Assembly (NCBI GenBank): GCA_009996515.1
Contig: JAACZV010000001.1
Span: 186,001-250,000, forward strand
DNA from: Comamonadaceae bacterium
Lineage (GTDB): Bacteria > Pseudomonadota > Gammaproteobacteria > Burkholderiales > Burkholderiaceae_C
Direction: 5' to 3'
DNA: 64,000 nt
Part shown: positions 34,447 to 41,960 of the stretch, piece by piece
Layout of the letters: each line of letters begins with the position of its first letter
How positions within the stretch are numbered: position 1 is the stretch's first letter
Made by a program: the position numbers and the translations under genes
The notes under the pieces: model-generated
Databases searched by the model: none
Told to the model about the DNA's origin: nothing
Seen by the model: only the letters and a program-made list of their open reading frames with translations

Positions 34447-36858
34447 TCAAGCCGACGGGTGATCGGCCGCGCCGCGCCAGCGGCGCAGGGTCAGCGCGTT
34501 GGCGACGACGCTGACGCTGCTGAAGGCCATGGCTGCGCCCGCGATAACGGGATTCAGAAGTCCCAGCGCTGCCAGGGGGATGCCCAGCACGTTGTAGCCG
34601 AACGCCCAGAACAGACCCTGCTTGATCTTGGAGTAGGTCCTGCGCGACACGTCCAGCGAGTCAGCGACCAGTCGCGGATCCCCGCGCATGAGCGTGATGC
34701 CGGCGGTCTCGGTCGCCACGTCGGCGCCACCTGCCATGGCGTACGACACGGAGGCTGCCGCCAGCGCCGGGCCGTCGTTGAGGCCGTCCCCAACGAACGC
34801 GACCACCTCGCCGGCATCGCGCAACGCCTTGACGACGCTCGCTTTGTCGCCGGGCAGTACCTCCGCGTGGACCTCGTCGATCCCGAGTTGCCGAGCCACG
34901 GCATCTGCCGCACCCCGGTTGTCACCGGTGAGCATGACCGTCCTGATGCCAAGCTCATGAAGCCGCGCGACGGCGGCGCTGGCGGACGGCTTGAGGGTGT
35001 CACCAAACCCTAGCAGACCGAGGACCTGGCGATGGTCGTCGTGCGATCCGATGACCCACGAAACCGTCTTGCCCTGACTCTCGAGGCGACTGGCTGTTTC
35101 CTTCAGTGCACCTTCTTCCAGCCCGAGCTCTCGCAGCAAACGGGCGCTGCCGAGCGCCACGCTCTGGCCGCGCACGATGCCGTCGACACCGCGGCCCGGC
35201 AGCGCCTTGACCTGATGCGCCTCGGGGACCGGCAATCGCTCGTCACGGACCTTGTCCATGACCGCCACTGCCAAGGGGTGGGTGCTTGACTTCTGGAGCG
35301 CTGCCGCAAACCGCAATACATCGTCCCGGCTCATCCCCACGGCGGGCTCAGCCGCCGCCAGCGACGGCTTGCCCTCGGTCAGCGTTCCGGTCTTGTCGAA
35401 GGCCACAACGGTCACTGAGTGAGCGACTTCGAGCGCCTCGGCGTCCTTGATGAGGACACCATGACGGGCTGCAACGCCCGTGCCGGCCATGATGGCGGTC
35501 GGTGTGGCCAGGCCCAAGGCACAGGGACAGGCGATAACCAACACCGCCACGGCGTTGATAAGCGCCAACTCCCAATTGCCCGTCGTCACCCCCCACCCCA
35601 GGAAGGTAGCGAGGGCAATGCCGAGGACCACTGGAACGAACACCGCACTGACCCGGTCAACGATGCGCTGGATGGGCGCTTTGGCAGCTTGGGCCGACTC
35701 GACCATGCGGATGATGCGGGCCAGGGTAGTTTCCGCGCCGACTGCGGTGGTGCGCACCACCAACAGCCCCTCCACATTGATGGCACCGCCCGTCACCTTG
35801 TCCCCAACCCCCTTGGAAACCGGCAGGCTCTCCCCAGTGATGAGCGCCTCATCGATGTGGCTGCGGCCCTCAGTGATCTCGCCGTCCACAGCGACACGGT
35901 CACCAGGCCGGACGATGACCAGATCGCCCACGACCACTTGCTCCACCGGGATGTCGGACTCGACGCCGTTGCGCTTGACCCGTGCGGTCGTGGGCTTCAG
36001 GGCGTTCAGCGCACGGATCGCATCGGCGGTCTGGCGTTTGGCGCGATGCTCCAGCCACTTTCCCAGCAGCACCAGCGTGATGACAGCCGCAGACGCCTCG
36101 AAGTACAGATGCGGCATCCCATGCTCGAGGTGCTTGAAGAGCAGGTAGACCGACAGCCCGTAGGCGGCCGAAGTGCCCATTGCGACCAGCAAGTCCATGT
36201 TGCCGGACTTGGCCATCACCGCCTTCCAACCCGCGCGATAGAAGCGCCAGCCGAGCCAAAACTGCACCGGAGTCGCCAGCGCCAGCTGTACCCAACCGTT
36301 CAGCATCCATTCGACACCGAAGAGTTGCAGCAACATCGGGGCCATCAGCGGCAGGGTCAGCGCGCCGCTGACGGCGACCGGCCACCAGTCGTGGGACTGG
36401 CGGTCCAGCGGCTTGCGCCCGTCGTCAAGTTCGGTGGTTTCATAGCCCGCTTTCTCGACAGCGACCTTCAGCGCGGCGACCGGCACTGTCGACAGCGCTT
36501 GGATCGTCGCGCGTTCCGTAGCGAGGTTGACCGCAGCGCTGGAGACTCCTGGCACTTTCAACAGAGCCTTTTCTACGCGGCCAACACACGAGGCGCAGGT
36601 CATGCCCTTGACCTGAAGAATGGTCTGCGATGTCGCCACGTCATAGCCTGCCTTACGAACTGCAGCGGTGAGCACCTCCGCGCTGACGGAGTTGTCGGCG
36701 CTGACCGTCGCCTGTTCGGTGGCGAGATTGACGCTGGCGTCCTGAACTCCGGGCACGGCCTTCAGGGTCTTCTCGACGCGCATCACACAGGAAGCGCAGG
36801 TCATGCCAGTGACCTGCAGTTTGATGCCGTGTGGATTGGAGAGTGCAGCGATGCTCAT
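34447..36858 (-). CDS. copA: Cu(I)-exporting P1B-type ATPase with two HMA domains
   Basis: A classical CopA of 803 residues. Two N-terminal HMA domains carry MTCASC (about 19-24 and again near 86-91). The membrane/catalytic core has [27 protein letters not shown], the STHPLAVAV histidine-proline motif and [13 protein letters not shown]7 and TM8 carry GYNVLGIP and MAFSS, diagnostic for Cu(I). It exports cytoplasmic copper to the periplasm, where the oxidase and Cus systems act. It heads the copA-cueR operon; its promoter is MerR-type. This is a second Cu(I) ATPase beside that at 24076-26520, with different N-terminal sensors. Confidence 0.95.
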   Translation of the reverse strand: MSIAALSNPHGIKLQVTGMTCASCVMRVEKTLKAVPGVQDASVNLATEQATVSADNSVSAEVLTAAVRKAGYDVATSQTILQVKGMTCASCVGRVEKALLKVPGVSSAAVNLATERATIQALSTVPVAALKVAVEKAGYETTELDDGRKPLDRQSHDWWPVAVSGALTLPLMAPMLLQLFGVEWMLNGWVQLALATPVQFWLGWRFYRAGWKAVMAKSGNMDLLVAMGTSAAYGLSVYLLFKHLEHGMPHLYFEASAAVITLVLLGKWLEHRAKRQTADAIRALNALKPTTARVKRNGVESDIPVEQVVVGDLVIVRPGDRVAVDGEITEGRSHIDEALITGESLPVSKGVGDKVTGGAINVEGLLVVRTTAVGAETTLARIIRMVESAQAAKAPIQRIVDRVSAVFVPVVLGIALATFLGWGVTTGNWELALINAVAVLVIACPCALGLATPTAIMAGTGVAARHGVLIKDAEALEVAHSVTVVAFDKTGTLTEGKPSLAAAEPAVGMSRDDVLRFAAALQKSSTHPLAVAVMDKVRDERLPVPEAHQVKALPGRGVDGIVRGQSVALGSARLLRELGLEEGALKETASRLESQGKTVSWVIGSHDDHRQVLGLLGFGDTLKPSASAAVARLHELGIRTVMLTGDNRGAADAVARQLGIDEVHAEVLPGDKASVVKALRDAGEVVAFVGDGLNDGPALAAASVSYAMAGGADVATETAGITLMRGDPRLVADSLDVSRRTYSKIKQGLFWAFGYNVLGIPLAALGLLNPVIAGAAMAFSSVSVVANALTLRRWRGAADHPSA

Positions 36859-36887
36859 GTAGGGCTCAGATGGCGTTGAATGTCGAC

Positions 36888-36918
36888 ATCGTCAAGGTTC
36901 CAACATTGGCAAGGTCAA
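36888..36918 (-). promoter_or_regulatory. MerR/CueR-type promoter of copA-cueR
   Basis: Minus strand: TTGACC (36913-36918), 19-bp spacer, GACGAT (36888-36893). The operator is CTTGC-N7-GGAAC, with the right half less like the CueR consensus (GGAAC instead of GGAAG). It lies 30 bases before the ATG at 36858 and is back to back with the next site. Confidence 0.6.
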
Positions 36919-36967
36919 GATTCGTCGAGTATCTCCACTCGCTGCAGGGATTTTTGATCTGAAGCCC

Positions 36968-36998
36968 TTGACCTTCCGACAGTGGGAAGCTGGAAAGT
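36968..36998 (+). promoter_or_regulatory. MerR/CueR-type promoter of the second copZ
   Basis: Plus strand: TTGACC (36968-36973), 19-bp spacer, GAAAGT (36993-36998). The operator is CTTCC (36973-36977), seven bases, GGAAG (36985-36989), the same spacing and half sites as the CueR operator of E. coli copA. It lies 35 bases before the ATG at 37033. Confidence 0.7.
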
Positions 36999-37032
36999 GG
37001 AAGCATCACCAACCCGGTCCCAGGAGGACACC

Positions 37033-37293
37033 ATGATCGCTTACCAAGTCAACGACATGACTTGCGGCCACTGCGTCAGCATCATCACTAAGGCACTGAA
37101 AGCCGTGGATCACGATGCCAGGGTTCAGGTCGATCTGGCGACACGCCGCGTTCAGATAGAACCGAGTCGCGCCGATGCCGAAGAACTGGCCGAGGCCATC
37201 AAGGAGGCTGGCTACAACCCGACGCCTGTTGCGCCGGCCAACACCGCGGCAGCAAAACCGGCTGGTGGGTGCTGCGGCTGCGGCAGTCACTGA
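37033..37293 (+). CDS. CopZ/MerP-like copper chaperone (HMA domain)
   Basis: An 86-residue cytoplasmic metallochaperone: MTCGHC at residues 9-14, an HMA fold to about residue 66, and a tail ending GGCCGCGSH, which adds three cysteines. The ATG at 37033 follows AGGAGG. It is divergent from copA-cueR and would hand Cu(I) to the HMA domains of that ATPase. It is very similar to the gene at 27012-27269, which lies near the other ATPase, so each ATPase has its own chaperone gene. Confidence 0.87.
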   Translation: MIAYQVNDMTCGHCVSIITKALKAVDHDARVQVDLATRRVQIEPSRADAEELAEAIKEAGYNPTPVAPANTAAAKPAGGCCGCGSH

Positions 37294-37302
37294 GCAGCAA
37301 GA

Positions 37303-37343
37303 CTTGATTCGCGTCGGCCACATCGGGATTGACGCGGATCAAG
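37303..37343. repeat. 13-bp inverted repeat between copZ and the DUF2933 gene
   Basis: CTTGATTCGCGTC (37303-37315) and GACGCGGATCAAG (37331-37343) pair with one mismatch across 15 bases. There is no T-run. It starts 10 bases after the copZ stop and may form an mRNA hairpin that separates expression of the two genes, or may be a protein site. Confidence 0.4.
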
Positions 37344-37398
37344 CCCGTGCAAAGGGTCTCGAACGAAGCTCTCACCCATCCAAGCGAAAGGATCTCTC

Positions 37399-37626
37399 AT
37401 GGACGACATGCAGTCCCCTCGCAAGCCGGTCTGGCGCACGCCAGCAGGTGCTTTCATGCTCGTCGCAGGTCTGGTGGGCTTGTACTACCTGCTGACCGAG
37501 CATCTGACCCACGTCACGCAGGCGATCCCGTATCTGTTCCTGCTCGCGTGCCCGTTGATGCACCTGTTCGGGCATCACCACGGTGGGCACCATGGACACA
37601 GTCAGGACGAACAGGACAAGCGATAG
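37399..37626 (+). CDS. DUF2933 small His-rich membrane protein
   Basis: A 75-residue protein with two hydrophobic helices (AFMLVAGLVGLYYLLTEHL; AIPYLFLLACPLMHLFGH) and a His-rich end (HHHGGHHGHS). It is a paralogue of the protein at 22937-23206, with the same YLFLLACPLMHLF-type core. The function of DUF2933 is unknown, and the copper setting recurs. The ATG at 37399 has AAAGGA 7 bases before. It is the last cargo gene before the integrase, with only 7 bases to the integrase stop. Confidence 0.82.
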   Translation: MDDMQSPRKPVWRTPAGAFMLVAGLVGLYYLLTEHLTHVTQAIPYLFLLACPLMHLFGHHHGGHHGHSQDEQDKR

Positions 37627-37633
37627 AGGTCGT

Positions 37634-39100
37634 TTAGCCCGACCTCCGGTTGTTTGCATTTGCGAGCAGGATCACGTTCGAGCTGCCCAGCACAACGTCG
37701 ATCCGGTCGCCCAACTTGCTCCAGGCTTCACGCTTCTCAGCCGCATAGTCGTGATGCAGATAGGCTCGACGAACACGCCCTCCGGCAAGCACATGGTTTT
37801 GGCAGCGATCGATCAGATCGAGAGACACTCCCAGTTGCTGCATCATCGTCGCGCCCGTACGACGCAAATCATGCGGCGTCCACTCGCCCATCTTTCCACC
37901 GGACAGCACAAGCGAGTTGTCATGCTTGCGGTGCTTCAGCGGCCCTGAGCGCTTCTTGAATTGGGTCTGACGGTCGCCGATTTGCTTTGACACGGACTTG
38001 GTGCACACATGTTGCACAGGCTCTGAACCCGTAGCCGTGCGCGCCGGAAAGCAATAGGCCGTGTCTCCCGTCAGGGTGTGCAAGGCCTTGAACTGACGCA
38101 GCGCGAACGGAGAAAGGAAGACCTTCCAGTCAACGCCAGTCTTGGTGTTCGCTGCCGGCACGAACCACTCGCCGGTCGTCAAATTCACATGCTCCCAACG
38201 GGACTTCAACAGCTCGCCGATGCGGCAGAGCGTGCCGAGGCAGATCCAAAGCGCGAGCTGCGTCTCCTTCTTTAGCGGACGATCAACGCTGTACTTCGTG
38301 CCTGCCGGTGCTGCAGCGTACTTGGCCTCCATGTCCGCGAGCCTGGCCCGCAGCTCTCGCAGTTCATCGGGCGACAACACCCGGTCGCGCTCGGCGTCCG
38401 GATCGCATCCATGCGGCAATAGCTTGGTCAACTCGACGAGCTTCGTCGGGTTGCCCTCGGCCAGAAGTGCCCGCCAGGGCCTTCGCTCTTCGGCCCAGGC
38501 GAACAGCTGCACCATGTCCGCATAGATGCGCGAGGCCATCCGGTAGGTCCCCCGGCCGATCACGGCGCGCAGCACGGCCCGCAAGTCGCCCTCCTCCACG
38601 GTACGCACTGGCTTAGCACCGATCAGAGGTAGAACATCCTTTTCGAAGCTGCGGCGCAGTTCGGCATTCTCATCGGCACGCTTCACACCGTCCAACAACC
38701 AAGCTTCGAACATCGCTCGAACAGGCAGGTCTTCGGCTTCCTTGCGGGCCGTCATCGCGATGACGGCCTCGACCTTAGCTTGCGCTTCGATCTTCGCCGC
38801 GCGCTTGGCATCGGTGGGACTCACCCCATCCTTGACCAGTGCCCTTGCTCGGTCTCGTTCCGCACGAATAGCCGCGAGGCTGGTCTCTGGCCACGACCCG
38901 CAGTAGTGCTTCTTGCCTGAGCCGCACCACTTGTACCCGTACCTGAAAGACACCGTTACACAGCCATCGGCCGAGACCCGAGCTTCACCGTTCAATCCGT
39001 CGCCATCGGCCAACGTGTCTCCATGCCAATCCGCTGTGGCTGCTTTCAATGCCAATTCGGTCCACCGACTTCCCTTGCCGGCCTTCGGATATCTAGTCAT
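37634..39100 (-). CDS. P4-type tyrosine integrase of the island
   Basis: A 488-residue site-specific recombinase that would insert and excise the island at tRNA-Pro. The N-terminal part (about 1-100) is a DUF4102-like arm-binding domain (LADGDGLNGEARVSADGCVT, then GSWPETSLAAIRAERDRARAL), and a SAM-like core-binding part follows to about 260. The catalytic residues are visible: Arg in TLCRIGELLKSRWE, His-x-x-Arg in PHDLRRTGATMM, a late HxL-type region (QNHVLAG), and the nucleophile Tyr in YLHHDYAAEKREAW. The ATG at 39100 follows GGAGG; the frame to 39199 crosses the tandem repeats and lacks a ribosome site. The gene reads away from the attachment site. Confidence 0.93.
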   Translation of the reverse strand: MTRYPKAGKGSRWTELALKAATADWHGDTLADGDGLNGEARVSADGCVTVSFRYGYKWCGSGKKHYCGSWPETSLAAIRAERDRARALVKDGVSPTDAKRAAKIEAQAKVEAVIAMTARKEAEDLPVRAMFEAWLLDGVKRADENAELRRSFEKDVLPLIGAKPVRTVEEGDLRAVLRAVIGRGTYRMASRIYADMVQLFAWAEERRPWRALLAEGNPTKLVELTKLLPHGCDPDAERDRVLSPDELRELRARLADMEAKYAAAPAGTKYSVDRPLKKETQLALWICLGTLCRIGELLKSRWEHVNLTTGEWFVPAANTKTGVDWKVFLSPFALRQFKALHTLTGDTAYCFPARTATGSEPVQHVCTKSVSKQIGDRQTQFKKRSGPLKHRKHDNSLVLSGGKMGEWTPHDLRRTGATMMQQLGVSLDLIDRCQNHVLAGGRVRRAYLHHDYAAEKREAWSKLGDRIDVVLGSSNVILLANANNRRSG

Positions 39101-39112
39101 AGCACCTCCGTT

Positions 39113-39136
39113 CCATGGGGATACCCATGGGGATAC
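39113..39136. repeat. Two tandem 12-bp repeats in the integrase leader
   Basis: CCATGGGGATAC occurs twice with no gap (39113-39124 and 39125-39136), 13 bases before the integrase ATG. The first eight to nine bases recur at the attachment half site (CCATGGGGT, from 39289). They could be integrase binding sites that autoregulate the gene. The identity is seen; the role is inference. Confidence 0.6.
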
Positions 39137-39289
39137 CAGAGTCGGGCTCTTATGGGATTTCCACGAACCTTGCGGGACGACGGAGGCACCATCAAGCACT
39201 TCACAACTGTTTGATTTTAATGATGTTTTTCTATTTTTCCAGAAAAATACCAGTAGTCACGAAGATCAGCGCGAATAGCTCCTTATTTC

Positions 39290-39335
39290 CATGGGGTGCA
39301 AGGGGTAGCGAGTTCGAATCCCGCCGTCCCGACCA
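39290..39335 (+). other. Attachment site: 3' half of tRNA-Pro(GGG)
   Basis: The 46 bases run from the anticodon arm (CATGGGGTGCA) through a T loop TTCGAAT, T-stem CCCGC, acceptor strand CGTCCCG, discriminator A and CCA. The anticodon would be GGG. No D-arm or 5' acceptor precedes it; that side is AT-rich. One T-stem pair is mismatched (GCGAG against CCCGC). This is the expected remnant when an island inserts in a tRNA, with the intact gene at the other end. The crossover is likely in or near the anticodon loop. Confidence 0.8.
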
Positions 39336-39352
39336 TTTTATCGAAGTAGATC

Positions 39353-39387
39353 AACGGGTTAGCAGCTCAGGCCGCTAACCCGTTTTT
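39353..39387 (+). terminator. Rho-independent terminator of the original tRNA-Pro
   Basis: AACGGGTTAGC (39353-39363) pairs perfectly with GCTAACCCGTT (39374-39384) across a 10-base loop, ending in five T (39383-39387). It follows the tRNA 3' end by 17 bases, so it is the native tRNA terminator left on the chromosome side. Confidence 0.85.
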
Positions 39388-39814
39388 CCTTTCCGGTCGC
39401 AAACTGCTCCTGAGTGGTGGATCACGCGACGGCCGGTGGCGAACTCGGGCGAACAGCTTCGGAGATGCTGCCAATCATCTCGATGCAGCAGCCAGCATCA
39501 AAATGCGCCAACTCCCTCGAGCCACCTGGCCCGCTACGGCGCAGTGGCACTCGAACGAGCGCCATCGTCCTGCATCCACCCATCCACCCGCCGCCACGCG
39601 AATGGCGTTGAGGCGAGATTGAAGCGCTGACGAACGCCCCCCCCCAGGGACGAGGCTTTGGCTTCTCAGTGTCCCGTGCCCGGTCTCACAGTGGCGCAGA
39701 ACGGTAAGACTTTGTGCAGCCCGGTTAACGGCGCGAGCATTGCTCACAGCTCGGTACGTTTGTCCGGTGGGACTGCCTAAAGTCGCGCCTCTTTCCTTCC
39801 CCACGAGTCCACCT
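39388..39814. other. Intergenic stretch without a supported gene
   Basis: 427 bases between the tRNA-Pro terminator and the OmpA-family gene. Short open frames on both strands show no ribosome sites or domains. A run of nine C occurs near 39638-39646. It should hold the promoter of the following lipoprotein gene, which I could not place. Confidence 0.5.
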
Positions 39815-40426
39815 ATGTCGAGAATTTCGCCCCTGATCGTCGCCGGCAGCGCCCTCTTGCTGAGCGCTTGCGCCACCAAGGATTTCGTCAAAGAGACCGT
39901 CGCTCCGGTGCAAACCAGCGTGGACGGCCTCGGCACCCGCGTGCAGGCGCATGACGAAGGTCTCAAGGCCCTGGATGGCCGGTTGACGGGCAGCGAGGCG
40001 CAGATCCAGGCGCTGCAGAAGGATGCCGCGGAGCGCGCCCAGGCCTTCAACAACCTGCCCAAGCCGCCCACCCTGCTGATGAGCACGCTGCTGACCGATG
40101 ACAAGATCAAGTTCAGCTCCGGCCGCGCGCAACTCACCGAGCAGGCTGGCCGGGAGCTCGATCAACTGGTCGCCAAGCTCAAGGCCGACAATCAGCCGGT
40201 GTTCATTGAGATCCAGGGCCATACCGACGCCACCGGCAGCGACGCGCTCAACCACCAGCTGGGCCTCAAGCGCGCCGAAGCCGTGCGCATGCACCTGGCC
40301 CGCGCCGGCATACCGCTGGCGCGCATGGCAACGATCAGCTACGGCAAGTCCGCCCCCCTGGCCGACAACAACACCCGTGAAGGCCGCAGCACCAACCGGC
40401 GTGTCCAGCTGATCGTGATGCGCTGA
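39815..40426 (+). CDS. OmpA-family peptidoglycan-binding lipoprotein (203 aa)
   Basis: The lipobox is in MSRISPLIVAGSALLLSAC (Cys19). A coiled-coil-like stretch follows (about 25-85, with heptad-like VQTSVDGLGTRVQAHDEGL). The OmpA C-terminal domain lies at about 95-203: IKFSSGRAQLTEQAG, EIQGHTDATGSDALNHQLGL, KRAEAVRMHL and NRRVQLIV, with the Asp and Arg that grip diaminopimelate. It would tether the outer membrane to the cell wall. The ATG at 39815 begins exactly at the signal; the earlier in-frame start at 39740 adds non-signal residues. It is the first chromosomal gene beyond the island. Confidence 0.88.
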   Translation: MSRISPLIVAGSALLLSACATKDFVKETVAPVQTSVDGLGTRVQAHDEGLKALDGRLTGSEAQIQALQKDAAERAQAFNNLPKPPTLLMSTLLTDDKIKFSSGRAQLTEQAGRELDQLVAKLKADNQPVFIEIQGHTDATGSDALNHQLGLKRAEAVRMHLARAGIPLARMATISYGKSAPLADNNTREGRSTNRRVQLIVMR

Positions 40427-40702
40427 GGCGCCGCAGAGCGCCCTCGGCGCTCGCGAGCCATGTCATCACGGCCTGCGCGACGCGAACACGCGCTCGGACA
40501 TCCCGGCCCGGCCACGACCGGCGCCGCCTCCGTGCCCTCGCCATCCCGCTGCTGCGTGCAGCGCGGATGGCCTGCTCCATGAGCGATCAGGATCGCGACC
40601 ATGCGAGCCAGCCGCTCTACGCGCACTTTGGGCAGGTCCGGCAGGCCGCCCGCCGCGATGCCGGCGAGGCCGCGCCTCTACCCAAGCCAGCACGCGGACA
40701 AC
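40427..40702. other. GC-rich intergenic region
   Basis: 276 bases between the OmpA-family stop and the bidirectional terminator. Minus-strand frames cross it but have no family features and would overlap the end of the OmpA gene. I see nothing else in it. Confidence 0.45.
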
Positions 40703-40740
40703 AAAAAACCTCTTGAGCGTTGATTCTCAAGAGGTTTTTT
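40703..40740. terminator. Bidirectional rho-independent terminator
   Basis: A perfect 15-bp stem pairs AAAAAACCTCTTGAG (40703-40717) with its complement at 40726-40740 across an 8-base loop. A T-run ends it in both directions. It serves the tRNA-Lys transcripts from the right and the OmpA-family gene from the left. Confidence 0.92.
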
Positions 40741-40770
40741 GCAGCTCCCGGCTGCTGCCGGAAGCAAATT

Positions 40771-40846
40771 TGGTGGGCCCTGTAGGATTCGAACCTACGA
40801 CCAACGGATTAAGAGTCCGCTGCTCTACCAACTGAGCTAAGAGCCC
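40771..40846 (-). tRNA. tRNA-Lys (anticodon CTT)
   Basis: A 76-base cloverleaf with encoded CCA. The acceptor GGGCTCT pairs with AGGGCCC, the anticodon loop is CTCTTAA, and the T loop is TTCGAAT. A TATAAT-like box (minus strand, 40882-40887) lies 35 bases upstream and could give it its own promoter. The strong terminator follows 30 bases downstream. Confidence 0.96.
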
Positions 40847-40919
40847 TGATTCAACTCGGCGACTGCCTTGCTGAGCCAATCATTATAGCGCAATTCTTTC
40901 GAACTATCGCCAGAAATTC

Positions 40920-40995
40920 TGGTGGGATGTGCAGGATTCGAACCTGCGACCAACGGATTAAAAGTCCGCTGCTCTACCGACTGAGCTAACATCCC
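40920..40995 (-). tRNA. tRNA-Lys (anticodon TTT)
   Basis: A 76-base cloverleaf with encoded CCA. The acceptor GGGATGT pairs with ACATCCC, the anticodon loop is CTTTTAA, and the T loop is TTCGAAT. It is separated from the CTT isoacceptor by 73 bases and shares most of its anticodon and D arms, a sign of duplication. A promoter lies directly upstream. Confidence 0.96.
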
Positions 40996-41014
40996 GCGTC
41001 AAGCAGAGCCTGCC

Positions 41015-41044
41015 ATTATAGGCAGGTTTTTGCGGCCCCCGCAA
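41015..41044 (-). promoter_or_regulatory. Promoter of the tRNA-Lys genes
   Basis: Minus strand: -35 TTGCGG (41039-41044), 18-bp spacer, consensus -10 TATAAT (41015-41020), ending 19 bases before the tRNA-Lys(TTT) 5' end. The -10 is flanked by CCTGCC and GGCAGG. Confidence 0.75.
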
Positions 41045-41073
41045 GATTTTTTAGAATTTCTACATTCAAGCGT

Positions 41074-41853
41074 TCAGAGCGGCCTGCGGGCCAGGTACTG
41101 GCGCTGCAGTTCAGCCGCTGCGCACAGGCCGAAAGTCGCCGTGACCGTGACGCTCGAACCGTAGCCGTGGCAGTTCAGGCTGCCATCGATATCGCAGGCT
41201 TCGCCCTCCCCCTGCTGCGGCCGGTGAACGGGTTCGACGGAATAGACGCAGGCCACCTCCATGCGGCCCGCGCGAGGCGCCGCATGCTGCTTGCGCAGGC
41301 GTTGGCGCAGCGAGGCCAGCAGCGGGTCATGCGTCGTCGCGCTGAGGTCGGCGAGTTCCACGCGGTGCGGCTCGCGCTTGCCGCCGGCGGCACCGACGGT
41401 GACGAAGGGCAGACGGTACTCGCGGGCCCAGGCCGCCAGCGCGGCCTTGGCGCGAACCTGGTCGCAACAGTCGATGAGGCCGTCGAACACCGCATCGCCG
41501 GCCAGGCCTGGCCAGTTGTCGGGCTCGACGAATTCCTCGATGACGCGCACCGCGCAGCCGGGATGGATGTCGGCGATGCGCTGTCGCAGCGCCTCGGCCT
41601 TGGCCATGCCCACGGTGGAGCCCAGCGCCTGGATCTGGCGGTTGATGTTGGATTCCGCCACCTGGTCCAGGTCGATCAGCGTCAGCGCGGCCACGCCGCT
41701 GCGGGCCAGGGCCTCGACCGCCCAGGAGCCGACGCCGCCCAGCCCCACCACCGCGAAGCGCGCAGCGCGCAGACGCTGGTAGGCCGCGTCACCATGCAGG
41801 CGGCGAAGGCCGCCGAAGCGGCGCTCCAGATCAGCCTCGTTGACGTCCATCAT
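41074..41853 (-). CDS. tcdA: tRNA threonylcarbamoyladenosine dehydratase TcdA
   Basis: This E1-like enzyme uses ATP to cyclise t6A37 of tRNA to ct6A. The 259-residue product has the Rossmann motif FAVVGLGGVGSWAVEALARSG (about 33-53), the adenylation-site region ESNINRQIQALGSTVG, DCCDQVRAKAALAAW and a late conserved SSVTVTATFGL. It begins at the first of two adjacent ATGs (41853), after GGAG. It lies upstream of the tRNA-Lys genes on the same strand, though those have their own promoter. A frame extended to 42081 has no family sequence. Confidence 0.93.
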   Translation of the reverse strand: MMDVNEADLERRFGGLRRLHGDAAYQRLRAARFAVVGLGGVGSWAVEALARSGVAALTLIDLDQVAESNINRQIQALGSTVGMAKAEALRQRIADIHPGCAVRVIEEFVEPDNWPGLAGDAVFDGLIDCCDQVRAKAALAAWAREYRLPFVTVGAAGGKREPHRVELADLSATTHDPLLASLRQRLRKQHAAPRAGRMEVACVYSVEPVHRPQQGEGEACDIDGSLNCHGYGSSVTVTATFGLCAAAELQRQYLARRPL

Positions 41854-41892
41854 TCCACTCCACCCAGCCTCTTGGCCCGCACAACGGCCGAC

Positions 41893-41940
41893 GCGGAGCC
41901 GGCATTGCCGGGCTCCGCTGGCAGCGCCCCTGGAGGGCGC
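41893..41940. terminator. Tandem GC-rich hairpins between cpoB and tcdA
   Basis: GCGGAGCC (41893-41900) pairs perfectly with GGCTCCGC (41911-41918), and GCGCCC (41924-41929) with GGGCGC (41935-41940). No T-run follows on the minus strand, so termination after cpoB would be partial or protein-assisted. Confidence 0.45.
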
Positions 41941-41960
41941 CGGTGCAGCCGGGGGCCGGA

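Larger units (their letters stand above)
1..39335. mobile_element. Genomic island (right part) with copper/silver resistance cargo, integrated at tRNA-Pro
   Basis: The right end is marked by a P4-type integrase gene and, just beyond its start, the 3' half of a tRNA-Pro gene with no 5' half. A site-specific insertion into a tRNA leaves such a truncated copy at the far side. The cargo is metal resistance in two redundant sets, plus two nuclease-like orphans. Right of position 39335 the gene content changes at once to housekeeping genes. The left end and the intact tRNA are not in the window, so the left limit given is only the window edge. No conjugation or replication genes are visible, so whether this is an ICE or a non-mobile island cannot be judged. 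Confidence 0.72.

Noticed and set aside
34447-37293. Mercury resistance (mer) operon
   Set aside because: The MerP-like proteins and MerR-type promoter could suggest mer, but merA and merT are absent and the regulator has the CueR Cys spacing and Ser77.
41009-41026. CCTGCC-TATAAT-GGCAGG palindrome
   Set aside because: It coincides with the -10 box of the tRNA promoter; the flanking symmetry is short and probably chance.
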